A stretch of 64,000 nucleotides of DNA from Planktothricoides raciborskii GIHE-MW2 (GTDB lineage Bacteria > Cyanobacteriota > Cyanobacteriia > Cyanobacteriales > Laspinemataceae): the NCBI RefSeq assembly GCF_040564635.1, contig NZ_CP159837.1:1987001-2051000 (forward strand), read 5' to 3'. The translations under genes were made by a program, and so were the position numbers. Positions 25,660 to 34,631 of this stretch are shown here, one piece after another. The notes under the pieces are model-generated. The model did no database searches. It worked only from the letters and a program-made list of their open reading frames with translations, and was not told the origin of the DNA. The stretch's first letter is position 1; the number at the start of each line of letters is the position of its first letter.

Positions 25660-26048
25660 GCGCTTTGTGTTCATAAAAAACAGAAACCGGGTTTCTTTTT
25701 TGGCTGCCTACAGGTGATATTTACAACAGAAATCCGGTTTCTTTCTTGAGTCAAAAACCAGGGACTCAGAAACCTGGTTTCTTTTTTTACTACCACAGTA
25801 GGGGCGAATGGCCATTCGCCCCTACATATTCACAACAGAAACCCGGTTTCTTTTTGGGCTTCTTGATCGGGTCAAAAAAGCGGTAAGCGGAGCTATGCCG
25901 TCAGGCTTATCGCCTTCTCTAGAATTAAAGAGGGTGCTTCTCATGGGGAGAAACGCCAGATTATTTGTGTTAGTATAGAAGAAAATGCCAGTTGTCAGTC
26001 ATATTACATTGATAGTGGCTGTTTAAGAAAGGTTCTTGAGGCGCAGAT
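25660..26048. repeat. Palindromic repeat cluster (R2) after the capsule genes
   Basis: Four short palindromes of the GAAACCCGGTTTC type occur between 25680 and 25860, some with one or two mismatches. They surround a perfect palindrome GTAGGGGCGAATGGCCATTCGCCCCTAC (split here as GTAGGGGCGAATG / CATTCGCCCCTAC) at 25800-25825. A third element at 25880-25915 (GCGGTAAGC ... GCTTATCGCC) recurs at 27851-27888. The upstream region of the antitoxin gene lies after 25920. No gene was seen. Confidence 0.8.
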
Positions 26049-26333
26049 ATGGTTTCAAACAAATTATTAGAACTAGAAGATTCTATCCAGACCTTATCTT
26101 TAGAAGAAAAGCTATGGTTACTAGATAAAATCGTGCAACAAATGCGAGCAATTACTGAAGATGCTAATCTCAAACTGGGCGGACAAGATATCAAGGAGGA
26201 TAATGCAGTAAAACCCATCTGGGAAATAGCTGTAGAGATCGGATCTCAAATTCCTGAGTCAGAATGGGAAAAAGTACCAAGAGATTTGTCCAAAAATTTT
26301 GATCTGTATCAAGGTTTTCCAGGAGACAAATGA
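26049..26333 (+). CDS. Probable antitoxin of a PIN-toxin pair
   Basis: 94 residues: an N-terminal helical part ('LELEDSIQTLSLEEKLWLLDKIVQQ' as two amphipathic turns) and an acidic C-terminus that could wrap the toxin. Its stop overlaps the ATG of the following PIN gene (ATGA), a normal VapBC arrangement. The DNA-binding fold is not certain; short cyanobacterial antitoxins of this type are often annotated as hypothetical. Assignment rests mainly on the neighbour. Confidence 0.6.
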   Translation: MVSNKLLELEDSIQTLSLEEKLWLLDKIVQQMRAITEDANLKLGGQDIKEDNAVKPIWEIAVEIGSQIPESEWEKVPRDLSKNFDLYQGFPGDK

Positions 26334-27190
26334 GACGAGTTTTTGCGGATACTGGTTACTGGGTGGCTTTACTTAATCCTAGAGACGAATTACATCAAAC
26401 AGCGCGAGATTTATCGCAAAAAATGGGAGCGATCTATATTTTTACAAGCGAAATGGTTTTAGCAGAGGTTTTGAATGATTTTTCTAAACGGGGCGAGTTT
26501 TTTCGTGGGGCGGCGATCGAGTTAATTGAAAGTCTCTATAGTCATCCGAATGTGACAGTGGTTAAACAAAGTAGCAGTCAGTTTCAAGATGGGTTATTGT
26601 TGTACAAACAAAGGCCAGATAAAGAATGGAGCATCACTGATTGTGTTTCTTTTAAGATCATGGAAGCTTATGGAATAACAGAAGCTTTTGCCTACGATAA
26701 ACAGAGCAGGCAGGTTTTGTTGCTCTATTGCGGGATTGAGTCACCGCCGATCGCACCCTATATAAATCCAGTCACCAGAAACCCGGTTTCTTTTTTGGGG
26801 CAAAAACCAGGGACTCAGAAACCGGGTTTCTTTTTTTACTGCCACAGTAGGGGCGAATGGCCATTCGCCCCTACATATTCACAACAGAAACCCGGTTTCT
26901 TTTTCGGGGCAAAAACCAGGAACTCAGAAACCGGGTTTCTTTTTTGCCTACCACAGTTAACTGTTATATTCACAATAGAAACCCGGTTTCTTTTTCGGGG
27001 CAAAAACCAGGAACTCAGAAACCGGGTTTCTTTTTTTACTGCCACAGTTAACTGTGATATCCACAACAGAAACCCGGTTTCTTTTTCGGGCAAAAACCAG
27101 GAAATCAGAAACCGGGTTTCTTTTTTGCCTACCACAGTTAACTGTTATATTCACAATAGAAACCCGGTTTCTTTTTCGGGGTCAAAATAG
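26330..27190 (+). CDS. VapC-like PIN toxin with repeat-encoded C-terminal extension
   Basis: The first ~140 residues are a full PIN domain: 'VFADTGYWVALLNP' with the first Asp, 'TSEMVLAEVLNDF' with the Glu, 'WSITDCVSFKIM' and 'AFAYDKQ'. The family normally stops near here. Instead the frame runs for another ~145 residues through a tandem array of R2 repeats, giving products such as 'NPVSFLGQKPGTQ' and 'KPGFFFGAKTRN'. The native stop seems to have been lost when the array entered. Whether the long form is stable or toxic is unknown. The RNase domain itself looks intact. Confidence 0.75.
   Translation: MRRVFADTGYWVALLNPRDELHQTARDLSQKMGAIYIFTSEMVLAEVLNDFSKRGEFFRGAAIELIESLYSHPNVTVVKQSSSQFQDGLLLYKQRPDKEWSITDCVSFKIMEAYGITEAFAYDKQSRQVLLLYCGIESPPIAPYINPVTRNPVSFLGQKPGTQKPGFFFYCHSRGEWPFAPTYSQQKPGFFFGAKTRNSETGFLFCLPQLTVIFTIETRFLFRGKNQELRNRVSFFTATVNCDIHNRNPVSFSGKNQEIRNRVSFLPTTVNCYIHNRNPVSFSGSK
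26778..27180. repeat. Tandem R2 palindrome array inside the VapC frame
   Basis: GAAACCCGGTTTC starts at 26778, 26887, 26978, 27069 and 27159, a period of about 91 bp after the first unit. Each unit also holds the reverse form GAAACCGGGTTTC, CAAAAACCAGG and, in most copies, CACAGTTAACTGT. One unit instead carries the GGGGCGAATGGCCATTCGCCCC palindrome. Because 91 is not a multiple of three, successive units are read in different frames, and none introduces a stop. Confidence 0.85.
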
Positions 27191-27204
27191 CGATCGCCTA
27201 TCTT

Positions 27205-27495
27205 TTACTCTGGTTGGCAAAAGCGACCTGTGACTCGCTCGTATTCATCCTCCAGCAACCACATAAGACTTTCTTCGTAAGTATCGCTGGTAAAGATAGA
27301 TTGATAGTTTTGTGCGGGATTTTGAATCGAGAATTTACCGGATTGTTCTTTAACTAACATCAGAATATAGGGGGGTGAAAGCCAAGGATCTACCCAGATT
27401 TCGGCAAATTCCCATTGTGTTTCTTCGGTTGGCGTAATTTGCGTTTTTGCGTTTTCAGGATTTTGTGGTGCGCGGTCTGGTGCGAGGTATGACAT
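27205..27495 (-). CDS. Hypothetical protein
   Basis: 96 residues with a plausible site AGGA 7 bp before the ATG. The sequence is acidic and aromatic-rich ('EIWVDPWLSPPYILMLVKEQ', 'DTYEESLMWLLEDEYERV'), suggesting a small folded alpha/beta domain. No family was recognised. It overlaps the preceding minus-strand gene by 41 bp, so the two form a unit. Confidence 0.6.
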   Translation of the reverse strand: MSYLAPDRAPQNPENAKTQITPTEETQWEFAEIWVDPWLSPPYILMLVKEQSGKFSIQNPAQNYQSIFTSDTYEESLMWLLEDEYERVTGRFCQPE

Positions 27496-27817
27496 GATAT
27501 TTTCCTGTGCTTTTTTTTATTTTTATTTCTCCATAGTGGAGAGGGATTCTCGTTCCATCTAATTTTAGGATATACCCAATTGGTTCGGCAAAAAATAATC
27601 CATAGCGTTCGTATTTGTCTTCTGAATCTGCTGCTCCCGTTCTCTCTCCTCTTTGCTTAATTTCCGCTGCCACTCTCTCCATTGTCTGGCGATTGTTAAA
27701 CAAATAGACCATTCCTTCGGTTTCCAGTTCTCTTTGGGATTTTTCGGTTTCGGGTAAATGTTTGTCAATCAGACTGGTTCGGGTTTCCAGATATATTTCT
27801 CTGTCAATACCACTCAT
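27455..27817 (-). CDS. Hypothetical protein, upstream partner of 27205-27495
   Basis: 120 residues. The N-terminal ~75 are charged and helical ('KHLPETEKSQRELETEGMVY'), and the rest contains 'YERYGLFFAEPIGYIL' and a basic tail. No known family. Its last ~14 codons overlap the start of the next gene in another frame, which suggests either true overlap or a slightly shifted natural stop. The pair lies between two repeat arrays and could be an undescribed small module. Confidence 0.55.
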   Translation of the reverse strand: MSGIDREIYLETRTSLIDKHLPETEKSQRELETEGMVYLFNNRQTMERVAAEIKQRGERTGAADSEDKYERYGLFFAEPIGYILKLDGTRIPLHYGEIKIKKSTGKYHVIPRTRPRTTKS

Positions 27818-28276
27818 GTGATTTGTTTAACTAGCTATCTTAATATAACAAAAAGCGGTAAGCGGAGCTATGCCGTCAGGCTTATCGCCTATTTTATTTT
27901 AAAATAGCGATCGCCTATCTGGGAATAAAATAGCGATCGCCTATCTTAAAATCAAATAGCGATCGCTTCTTGGGGCAAAAACCAGGGACTCAGAAACCGG
28001 GTTTCTTTTTTTACTGCCACAGTTAACTGTTATATTCACAACAGAAACCCGGTTTCTTTCTTGGGGCAAAAACCAGGAACTCAGAAACCGGGTTTCTTTT
28101 TTTACTCCCACAGTTAACTGTTATATTCACAACAGAAACCCGGTTTCTTTCTTGGGGCAAAAAGGAGATCGCCTATCTTAAAATAAAATAGTGATAATCC
28201 TAAACTCATTGAGTTTCGTCTATCGGTCACGATGGATCGCAGCATCATTGCCGTTATTTAGCGCGAATATTTAGCT
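27818..28276. repeat. Repeat-filled intergenic region
   Basis: It contains a second copy of the GCGGTAAGC...GCTTATCGCC element (27851-27888) and four HIP1 sites in AAATAGCGATCGCCTATCT-type units (27900-27970). Two further R2 units follow at 27975-28160 with GAAACCGGGTTTC, CACAGTTAACTGTTATATTC and GAAACCCGGTTTC. No gene was seen. The last 110 bp precede the stop of the convergent-side formyltransferase gene. Confidence 0.8.
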
Positions 28277-28951
28277 TTATTTTAGAGTTTTAATTTCAAA
28301 AATATGACCAGCAATCTCAATAGTAGGCTTAAACAATCCATAACTTGTTGCTCTTACACGCCTTGTTACTTCTTCATCGGTCATCGAGAGATTGATTATA
28401 CCCAGTTGATTGAATTGTTTCCTTGTAAAAGGCTTTTTACTCCAACTTTCTTCAGATGATGGCAAAGGCTCATTTTTTATTATTTTGCTCATAATTTCAT
28501 AGAAAAGAACTAATTGGAAATCGTAAGTCCGCAGTATCAGTGAAGCTACATCATCACTCATAAAAATAGGAAAGCGCTTGACCGCAATAATTTTTCCTGT
28601 GTCAACCTTGTTGGCCATATAATGACAAGTAACACCGTATTCATTTGCCTCTTCATACAAGGCAAAATTATAGCAACCGATCCCTGGATAATCTGGAGAA
28701 GCAGGATGAAAATTTATGGCAGCAACTTTGGCTTTCCTAATTAAATATTCAGGAACTACCCAGCGCGAGAGATAAGAAATTATGTAATCACCGTCCCACC
28801 AACTAATATCTTCCGGTAACGGATCCCCCCATTCGCCAAGATATACTGATACATCGTAAAAATTTCTTTTAATAAAATCGACTGCTTTGGTGCAGTATTT
28901 ATCTTTTTTCTTTCCCAAAAATAAAATTGAATTATTTGATTTTGTCGTCAT
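28277..28951 (-). CDS. Formyltransferase-domain protein (sugar N-formyltransferase-like)
   Basis: 224 residues. The catalytic triad of the formyl_trans_N fold is present: N80 and H82 in 'AAINFHPASPDYPG', and D117 in 'KVDTGKIIAV'. It lacks the tRNA-binding C-terminal domain of methionyl-tRNA formyltransferase, and the small C-terminal part differs. Stand-alone enzymes of this kind formylate amino sugars of surface polysaccharides, using N10-formyl-THF. The exopolysaccharide cluster ends 2.6 kb away, which makes a surface-sugar role reasonable (inference). Confidence 0.78.
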   Translation of the reverse strand: MTTKSNNSILFLGKKKDKYCTKAVDFIKRNFYDVSVYLGEWGDPLPEDISWWDGDYIISYLSRWVVPEYLIRKAKVAAINFHPASPDYPGIGCYNFALYEEANEYGVTCHYMANKVDTGKIIAVKRFPIFMSDDVASLILRTYDFQLVLFYEIMSKIIKNEPLPSSEESWSKKPFTRKQFNQLGIINLSMTDEEVTRRVRATSYGLFKPTIEIAGHIFEIKTLK

Positions 28952-29348
28952 GGGTTGTAGTGGTAATGTGTTCGAGTGGTCTTTGACGGCTATTGAAAAT
29001 AAATAGTTACGTCTTGTATGCTGACAGACTTATATGCTTTTATAAAGAAATATGTGCAATTCGTAAAGTCTAAAAAAGTCTAGTTTGGTATAGATTTTTA
29101 GCAATATTTCTGAACCCCGATCGCTCACAAAAAGTATAGTTAAGGTGCAAAAGGGTGCCAAAGGGTGCAAAAAGTAGCAAAAAGTAGCAAAATTGCCTCA
29201 GATTAGTTAAGATATGTTTAGATCGCACTTTCCCCTCTTCCTTTGTCGCCCTTATAGGTGACAAAAAGTAAAATTTAGGTGCAAAAGGGTGCAAAAAGGT
29301 GCAAAAGGTAGTAAAATAGCCTAAAAATTACTAAGATATGTATCGCCG
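28952..29348. promoter_or_regulatory. Leader region of the STAND gene with direct repeats
   Basis: Two related blocks, ending near 29219 and 29340, contain AAAGGGTGCAAAAAG, AGTAGCAAAA and AAGATATGT in the same order. The first lies about 130 bp upstream of the second, which runs up to the start of the STAND gene. The spaced GGTGCAAAA and GTAGCAAAA units could be operator sites. No gene was found in the region. Confidence 0.5.
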
Positions 29349-30761
29349 ATGGATGTTAACGAAGTCCTCGCATGGGCTGATAAATTAGTATTTGCCAAAA
29401 CTGGAGCACACTTAAATAATTTGCAACAAGCAATATTAGCAGAGGCGTGGGATAGCCAAAAATATCAAGAAATCGCGGAGGATTATCGCTGTACTGAAGC
29501 GAATGTCAAAAGAGTTGCGGGCGGTTTATGGAAACTGATATCAGATGAGTTAGGCGAAAAAGTAAATAAAAAAAACTTCCGCGCTACAATGGAACGTTTT
29601 TTTATTTATAATTCAACTGTTAGTAATAGTAATAATAAGTTTCTAAATAATAAATTTATCGGAAAAAGCATCACTGTGTGTGGAGAAAGTTGGCACTCGG
29701 AAGAAGCAGCAAAAAAGCGATCGCCCACTTCTACTTCTTCCACCTCTTCCAGCGACCAACCAGAACAATGCCATGATTTAACCGAAGCGCCCTACACTTT
29801 TCCTTTCAATAATCGCACGGCAGAAATCAGCCAGTTAAAACAGTGGATATTGTCAGAAAATACCCAAATAGTGACTATCTTTGGTTGGCCGGGAATTGGC
29901 AAAAGTACCCTAGCCAAAAAACTGGTAGAAGAAATTAAAGATAATTTTGACTATATCCTCTGGCGTCAATGTAATGATAGCCTAAATCAGACATCTCTAG
30001 AAACCCATTTAATAGAGTTTTTCTGCCAAAATAAAGATAGTAAAGATAGTAAAGATAGTAAACAGCGATCGCGCAGTTCTATCCTGGACTATCTGCGTTT
30101 AAGTCGTTGCCTAATTATTCTTGACGACTTCCAAGAAAGCTTTACCCCTGGGGAATTAGCGGGAACTTACCGACCGGAATTAGAAAATTATGGCAAATTC
30201 TTAAAAGAAATGGCGCGATCGCCCCACAACAGTTGTGTCCTATTGCTGAGTTGGGAAAAGCCCACAGAAATTGCCACCTTAGAAGGACAAAAATGCCCCT
30301 GCCGCAGCCTACAACTGGGCGGTTTGGGAGAATTAGCGACGGAAATATTAGCGGAAAAAGAGCTAAAGGATCGGCATAAATGGTCGCAACTAATCCAACT
30401 TTATGGGGGCAACCCGTCCTGGTTAAATATCACTGCTGCTACCATTGACGACTTATTTAATGGCAGCGTCGATCGCTTCTTATCCTATCCCAGTTTATTT
30501 CTGGGAGACTTAGAACCCATCTTAGACGAATATTATCAACGCTTATCTCCATCGGAGAAAATGGTAATTCTTTGGTTAGCCAATCAAGAGGCAGCGGATA
30601 TGTTCCAGAAACCGGCGGAATTCACTTTATCAGATGCGGACTTTTTGAAGGCGGTACAGTCTTTAAGAAAGCGGGGTTTACTGGAAAAAATTAGCGATAA
30701 TAATGGAGCGTCCCTTTTCGCCGTTCCTGCTTTAATTAAAAACTATGTAAAAAATCGCTAA
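29349..30761 (+). CDS. HTH-STAND (NB-ARC) ATPase without sensor repeats
   Basis: 470 residues. Residues 1-85 ('VLAWADKLVFAKTGAHLNN', 'YQEIAEDYRCTEANVKRV') match the helix-turn-helix domain found at the front of many cyanobacterial vWA-MoxR-associated (vMAP) and WD40-STAND proteins. An NB-ARC-type P-loop follows: Walker A 'FGWPGIGKST' with K185 and Walker B 'CLIILDDFQE'. A 'GGNPSWLN' motif marks the end of the ATPase. The protein ends with a winged-helix-like part and lacks WD40 or TPR sensors. STAND NTPases act as signalling or immunity switches; the target is unknown. Confidence 0.75.
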   Translation: MDVNEVLAWADKLVFAKTGAHLNNLQQAILAEAWDSQKYQEIAEDYRCTEANVKRVAGGLWKLISDELGEKVNKKNFRATMERFFIYNSTVSNSNNKFLNNKFIGKSITVCGESWHSEEAAKKRSPTSTSSTSSSDQPEQCHDLTEAPYTFPFNNRTAEISQLKQWILSENTQIVTIFGWPGIGKSTLAKKLVEEIKDNFDYILWRQCNDSLNQTSLETHLIEFFCQNKDSKDSKDSKQRSRSSILDYLRLSRCLIILDDFQESFTPGELAGTYRPELENYGKFLKEMARSPHNSCVLLLSWEKPTEIATLEGQKCPCRSLQLGGLGELATEILAEKELKDRHKWSQLIQLYGGNPSWLNITAATIDDLFNGSVDRFLSYPSLFLGDLEPILDEYYQRLSPSEKMVILWLANQEAADMFQKPAEFTLSDADFLKAVQSLRKRGLLEKISDNNGASLFAVPALIKNYVKNR

Positions 30762-31320
30762 ATTTTTTCTCAGCATTCAGCAGCTTACAGCAGGTGTCAT
30801 TCCCGCGAATGCGGGAATCTTCATGGGTTTTAAGGGATTGTAGGGGCGAAGCATGACCGCAGATATTTGTCGGTGAAAAGCATAAATTTATTACCGGAAT
30901 GCTTCGCCGCCCTTTAATGGCAGATTAAGGGATTGTAGGGGCGAAGCATTCCGGCAGATATTTGTCGGTGAAAAGCATAAATTTATTACCGGAATGCTTC
31001 GCCCTCCCCCGTACAGGGCGACGTTGCATGACCGTATATAGGTTATCGTTTTAAACCATAAATTTAGGGCCGGAATGCTTCGCCCCTACAGTCCGATCGC
31101 CTGATATAGAGAGTCGGTTTTAACCGACTTGCGCTATGAGACGGGGAATTCATTCCCCGGCGGTTTTTGGGCGGATTTCAAATGGTGCAAAATGTCCGAT
31201 CGCCCCATTTCCAGCAATGGCACCTCGTCTTCCCCACCGCAAAAGGTCAGTAGCTACCCATAAACCGATAAAATTGATCGGGAAATTACTATAACGACTG
31301 CAATTAGTCACGAAATCCTT
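30762..31320. repeat. Tandem R3 repeats and inverted repeats before alaS
   Basis: Two ~110 bp units (about 30837-30930 and 30945-31015) share GATTGTAGGGGCGAAGCAT, AGATATTTGTCGGTGAAAAG and ACCGGAATGCTTCGCC, so each can fold as a long hairpin. A third partial unit ends at 31088. The GTTTTAACCGACTTGCGC and GGGGAATTCATTCCCC elements at 31100-31160 recur around 40740-40910. The last ~120 bp are probably the alaS promoter. Confidence 0.8.
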
Positions 31321-33954
31321 ATGTCTTCTCAGCTTAAATTCCTCTCTGGTAGCGATATCCGGCAAAAATTCCTCGATTTTTATGCCCAAAACGGCCATCA
31401 AATATTGCCGAGTGCTTCCCTGGTGCCCGAAGATCCCACGGTCTTGTTAACGATCGCCGGGATGTTGCCGTTTAAACCCATTTTCCTGGGACAGCGCGAT
31501 CGCGACTTTCCCCGCGCTACCACTTCCCAAAAGTGCGTGCGAACTAACGATATTGAAAATGTCGGACGTACCGCTAGACACCATACCTTTTTTGAAATGC
31601 TGGGTAATTTCAGCTTTGGGGACTATTTCAAAAAAGAAGCGATCGCCTGGGGTTGGCAAATTTCCACGGAAGTTTTTGGCTTGCCCCCAGAACGCTTAGT
31701 GGTCAGTGTTTTCCGAGAAGATGACGAAGCTTTTGCGATTTGGCGCGATCAAATCGGTATTCCTGCCCATCGGATTATGCGAATGGGAGAAGCCGATAAC
31801 TTTTGGGCGTCGGGTCCGACCGGTCCTTGTGGCCCTTGTTCGGAAATTTATTATGATTTTCACCCGGAACGGGGCGACGAAAATATTGACTTAGAAGACG
31901 ATACCCGGTTTATCGAATTCTATAATTTAGTGTTTATGGAATATAACCGGGATAGTGACGGCAACCTCACTCCGTTAAAAAATAAGAATATTGACACGGG
32001 GATGGGTTTGGAACGAATGGCCCAAATTCTCCAACAAGTGCCAAATAATTATGAAACTGACCTGATTTTTCCGATTATTCAAACAGCGGCAAATATTGCG
32101 GGAATTGATTACGCCCAAAGTGACGAAAAAACCAAAACATCCTTAAAGGTGATTGGCGATCATGTGCGGTCAGTAGTTCACCTAATTGCCGATGGTATTA
32201 CCGCGTCTAATATTGGTCGGGGTTATATTTTACGGCGGTTAATTCGTCGGGTGGTGCGTCATGGTCGGTTGATTGGTATTGCTGGGGAATTTACTACCCA
32301 AGTCGCCGAAACTGCGATCGCTCTTTCCGAGGCAGTTTATGCCAATGTGCGGGAACGGGAAACCCAAATTAAAGCGGAATTACAACGGGAAGAGTCTCGC
32401 TTCTTGGAAACCTTAGAACGGGGCGAAAAACTATTAGGAGAAATTCTGGCCAAACAGCCGCAACAAATTTCCGGTAAAGATGCGTTTACTCTCTACGATA
32501 CATTCGGTTTCCCCTTAGAACTGACCCAAGAAATTGCGGAAGAACAAGGTTTAACCGTTGATATTGCCGGTTTTGAAGCGGAAATGGAGGAACAACGGAA
32601 GCGATCGCAAGATGCCCATGAAACCATTGACCTCACCGTTCAAGGCAGTTTAGATCAGTTGGCAGAACATATTCATGCCACGGAATTCTTAGGTTATACC
32701 GAACCCAAATCAATCGCCAAAATTGAGGCTTTATTAGTAGCAGGTAAACCCGTTGATTCTGCCTCTGCAGGTGCAGAAGTTCAGGTAATTTTAGATCAAA
32801 CTCCTTTCTATGCGGAGTCAGGGGGACAAATCGGCGATCGCGGCTATTTAACCGGCGATGATTTGGTCATTCGCATTGAAGATGTGCAAAAAGAATCCGC
32901 CATGTTCGTGCATTTTGGCAAAGTCGAACGGGGCATATTAAAAGTAGGAGAAACCGTCACCGCGCAAATTGATCGCGCTTGTCGGCGTCGGGCGCAAGCT
33001 AATCATACCGCCACCCATTTGTTGCAAGCGGCTTTGAAGAAAATTGTCGATGATTCTATTTCTCAAGCGGGGTCTTTAGTGGCATTCGATCGCCTGCGAT
33101 TTGACTTTAATTGTCCCCGTCCTGTCACCGCTGATGAATTGCAACAAATTGAAGATTTAATCAATACTTGGATTGCCGAAGCCCACGATACTCAGGTGGA
33201 CGTAATGCCCATTGCGGAAGCCAAAGCACGCGGGGCTGTAGCCATGTTTGGGGAAAAATATGGGGCGGAAGTTCGAGTAATAGATGTTCCTGGGGTTTCG
33301 ATGGAACTTTGCGGCGGTACTCATGTGAATAATACTGCCGAAATTGGCCTATTTAAAATAGTAGCAGAAACGGGCATTGCTTCCGGTGTCCGGCGCATTG
33401 AAGCGGTGGCAGGTCCCGCAGTTTTAGAGTATCTCAATGTGCGCGATCGTGTGGTGCGGGATTTAAGCGATCGCTTTAAAGTGAAGCCCGAAGAAATCTG
33501 CGATCGCATTACCGGGTTACAGTCAGAATTAAAAGCCACCCAAAAACAATTAGATGGGGTAAAAGCGGAATTAGCGATCGCCAAATCTGACCAACTAATT
33601 GCCCAAGCGGAAACCGTGGGTGAGTTCAAAATATTGGTCGCAAATTTAGGAGAAGGAGTCGATCCTGATGCCCTGAAAACAGCGGCGGAACGGCTACAAA
33701 ATAAACTCGGTAATAGTGCGGTATTCCTCGCTTCTGTATCCAGTCCAGACAAAGTTTCTTTAGTCGCAGCCTTCAGTCCAGAAGTGAATAAAAAAGGCTT
33801 ACAAGCGGGTAAATTTATCGGCGGCATAGCGAAACTTTGCGGTGGTGGTGGGGGCGGTCGTCCCAACCTTGCCCAAGCGGGGGGACGAGATGCCAGTAAG
33901 TTATCTGAAGCCTTAGAAACGGCGAAAAATCAGTTAGTTGCTGGGTTGAAATAA
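31321..33954 (+). CDS. alaS: Alanyl-tRNA synthetase
   Basis: 877 residues, the usual full length. The class II core starts '[20 protein letters not shown]' (as SGSDIRQKF) with motif 2/3 residues in '[15 protein letters not shown]' and 'GMGLERM'. The editing domain has the zinc site in '[14 protein letters not shown]' and '[15 protein letters not shown]'. The C-terminal oligomerisation domain ends with a glycine run and '[15 protein letters not shown]'. It charges tRNA-Ala and clears Ser/Gly mischarging. Starts at ATG 31321. Confidence 0.97.
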   Translation: MSSQLKFLSGSDIRQKFLDFYAQNGHQILPSASLVPEDPTVLLTIAGMLPFKPIFLGQRDRDFPRATTSQKCVRTNDIENVGRTARHHTFFEMLGNFSFGDYFKKEAIAWGWQISTEVFGLPPERLVVSVFREDDEAFAIWRDQIGIPAHRIMRMGEADNFWASGPTGPCGPCSEIYYDFHPERGDENIDLEDDTRFIEFYNLVFMEYNRDSDGNLTPLKNKNIDTGMGLERMAQILQQVPNNYETDLIFPIIQTAANIAGIDYAQSDEKTKTSLKVIGDHVRSVVHLIADGITASNIGRGYILRRLIRRVVRHGRLIGIAGEFTTQVAETAIALSEAVYANVRERETQIKAELQREESRFLETLERGEKLLGEILAKQPQQISGKDAFTLYDTFGFPLELTQEIAEEQGLTVDIAGFEAEMEEQRKRSQDAHETIDLTVQGSLDQLAEHIHATEFLGYTEPKSIAKIEALLVAGKPVDSASAGAEVQVILDQTPFYAESGGQIGDRGYLTGDDLVIRIEDVQKESAMFVHFGKVERGILKVGETVTAQIDRACRRRAQANHTATHLLQAALKKIVDDSISQAGSLVAFDRLRFDFNCPRPVTADELQQIEDLINTWIAEAHDTQVDVMPIAEAKARGAVAMFGEKYGAEVRVIDVPGVSMELCGGTHVNNTAEIGLFKIVAETGIASGVRRIEAVAGPAVLEYLNVRDRVVRDLSDRFKVKPEEICDRITGLQSELKATQKQLDGVKAELAIAKSDQLIAQAETVGEFKILVANLGEGVDPDALKTAAERLQNKLGNSAVFLASVSSPDKVSLVAAFSPEVNKKGLQAGKFIGGIAKLCGGGGGGRPNLAQAGGRDASKLSEALETAKNQLVAGLK

Positions 33955-33977
33955 ATTGGGCATAGCTTTCTTGCCTT

Positions 33978-34118
33978 AAGAAAAGAAACCGGGTTTCTGT
34001 TATGTAAATGTAGGGGCGAATGCGAGAACGCCCCTACTGTGAAATGCTTTCAAAAAAACCCGGTTTCTGGGGTTGTGGCGAGATAACGGAAGCAACCGGG
34101 TTTTTCAACTGCGATCGG
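33978..34118. repeat. R2 palindromes between alaS and the DUF433 gene
   Basis: AAGAAACCGGGTTTCTG at 33983-33999, a GTAGGGGCGAATGCG/CGCCCCTAC pair near 34010-34038, CCCGGTTTCTGG at 34061-34072 and a truncated AACCGGGTTTTT near 34094-34105. The first palindrome may also serve as transcription terminator of alaS. Confidence 0.75.
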
Positions 34119-34189
34119 GCAAGCCCACCCAACTAATTAAGGAATACCTTAAAATAAAATAAGAAACCACAAATGAATGGGAGAAAACC

Positions 34190-34531
34190 TTGGCAACTCT
34201 TGCCGACATTAGCACACTCATTACCATTGACCCTAACCATGATGGGGGTCGTGCAGTGATTACGGGAACTCGCACATCGGTTCGTCGAATTGCTGGCTTA
34301 TATAATCAAGGCAACAACGCCGAAGAAATCGCGAGACGGTTAAGTCATTTAACCATCGCTCAAATTTATGCTGCCTTAACCTATTATCATGCTAACCGAG
34401 AGGAAATAGACCAAGATATCGCCGCCGAACAAATTGCTTATGAACAACTAGCCAAACAACATTACCAGTCAGCCAAAAAAATGACTAAAATCCGTCTTTA
34501 TTTAGATGAAGATACAATGGATAGCAAATAG
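34190..34531 (+). CDS. DUF433 antitoxin fused to a truncated DUF5615 toxin start
   Basis: TTG start with GGGAG 6 bp upstream. Residues 1-95 form a DUF433 protein: 'DGGRAVITGTRTSVRRIAGLY', 'IARRLSHLTIAQIYAALTYYHANREEID' (as SHLTIAQIYAAL and YYHANREEI). The last 16 residues, 'MTKIRLYLDEDTMDSK', are the N-terminus of a DUF5615 PIN-like toxin and would normally start a separate overlapping gene. A run of seven A before 34482 probably gained one base, fusing the frames. The toxin then stops at TAG 34529-34531, next to an R2 repeat. Confidence 0.78.
   Translation: MATLADISTLITIDPNHDGGRAVITGTRTSVRRIAGLYNQGNNAEEIARRLSHLTIAQIYAALTYYHANREEIDQDIAAEQIAYEQLAKQHYQSAKKMTKIRLYLDEDTMDSK
34481..34531 (+). pseudogene. 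Remnant of a DUF5615 (PIN-like) toxin
   Basis: Only 16 codons remain, from ATG 34481 to TAG 34531, of a family about 110 residues long. The conserved start 'IRLYLDED' supplies the first acidic residues of the nuclease. Right after it comes GCGATTCCCAAAAAG and the R2 palindrome GAAACCCGGTTTC, so repeat insertion or deletion removed the rest. The neighbouring antitoxin-like frame is intact. Confidence 0.65.
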
Positions 34532-34631
34532 CGATTCCCAAAAAGAAACCCGGTTTCTGGGGTGGAGGCGTGAAGCGAAGCTAACGGATCAATTATGTTA
34601 TTATTATATTGAGCGGGTTCCGAATAAAAAA

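Noticed and set aside
27565-27768. 67-codon ORF inside 27455-27817
   Set aside because: It lies in another frame of a longer, better supported gene.
25676-28165. CRISPR array
   Set aside because: The units are palindromic and ~91 bp long with repeated, not unique, spacers, and no cas gene is near.
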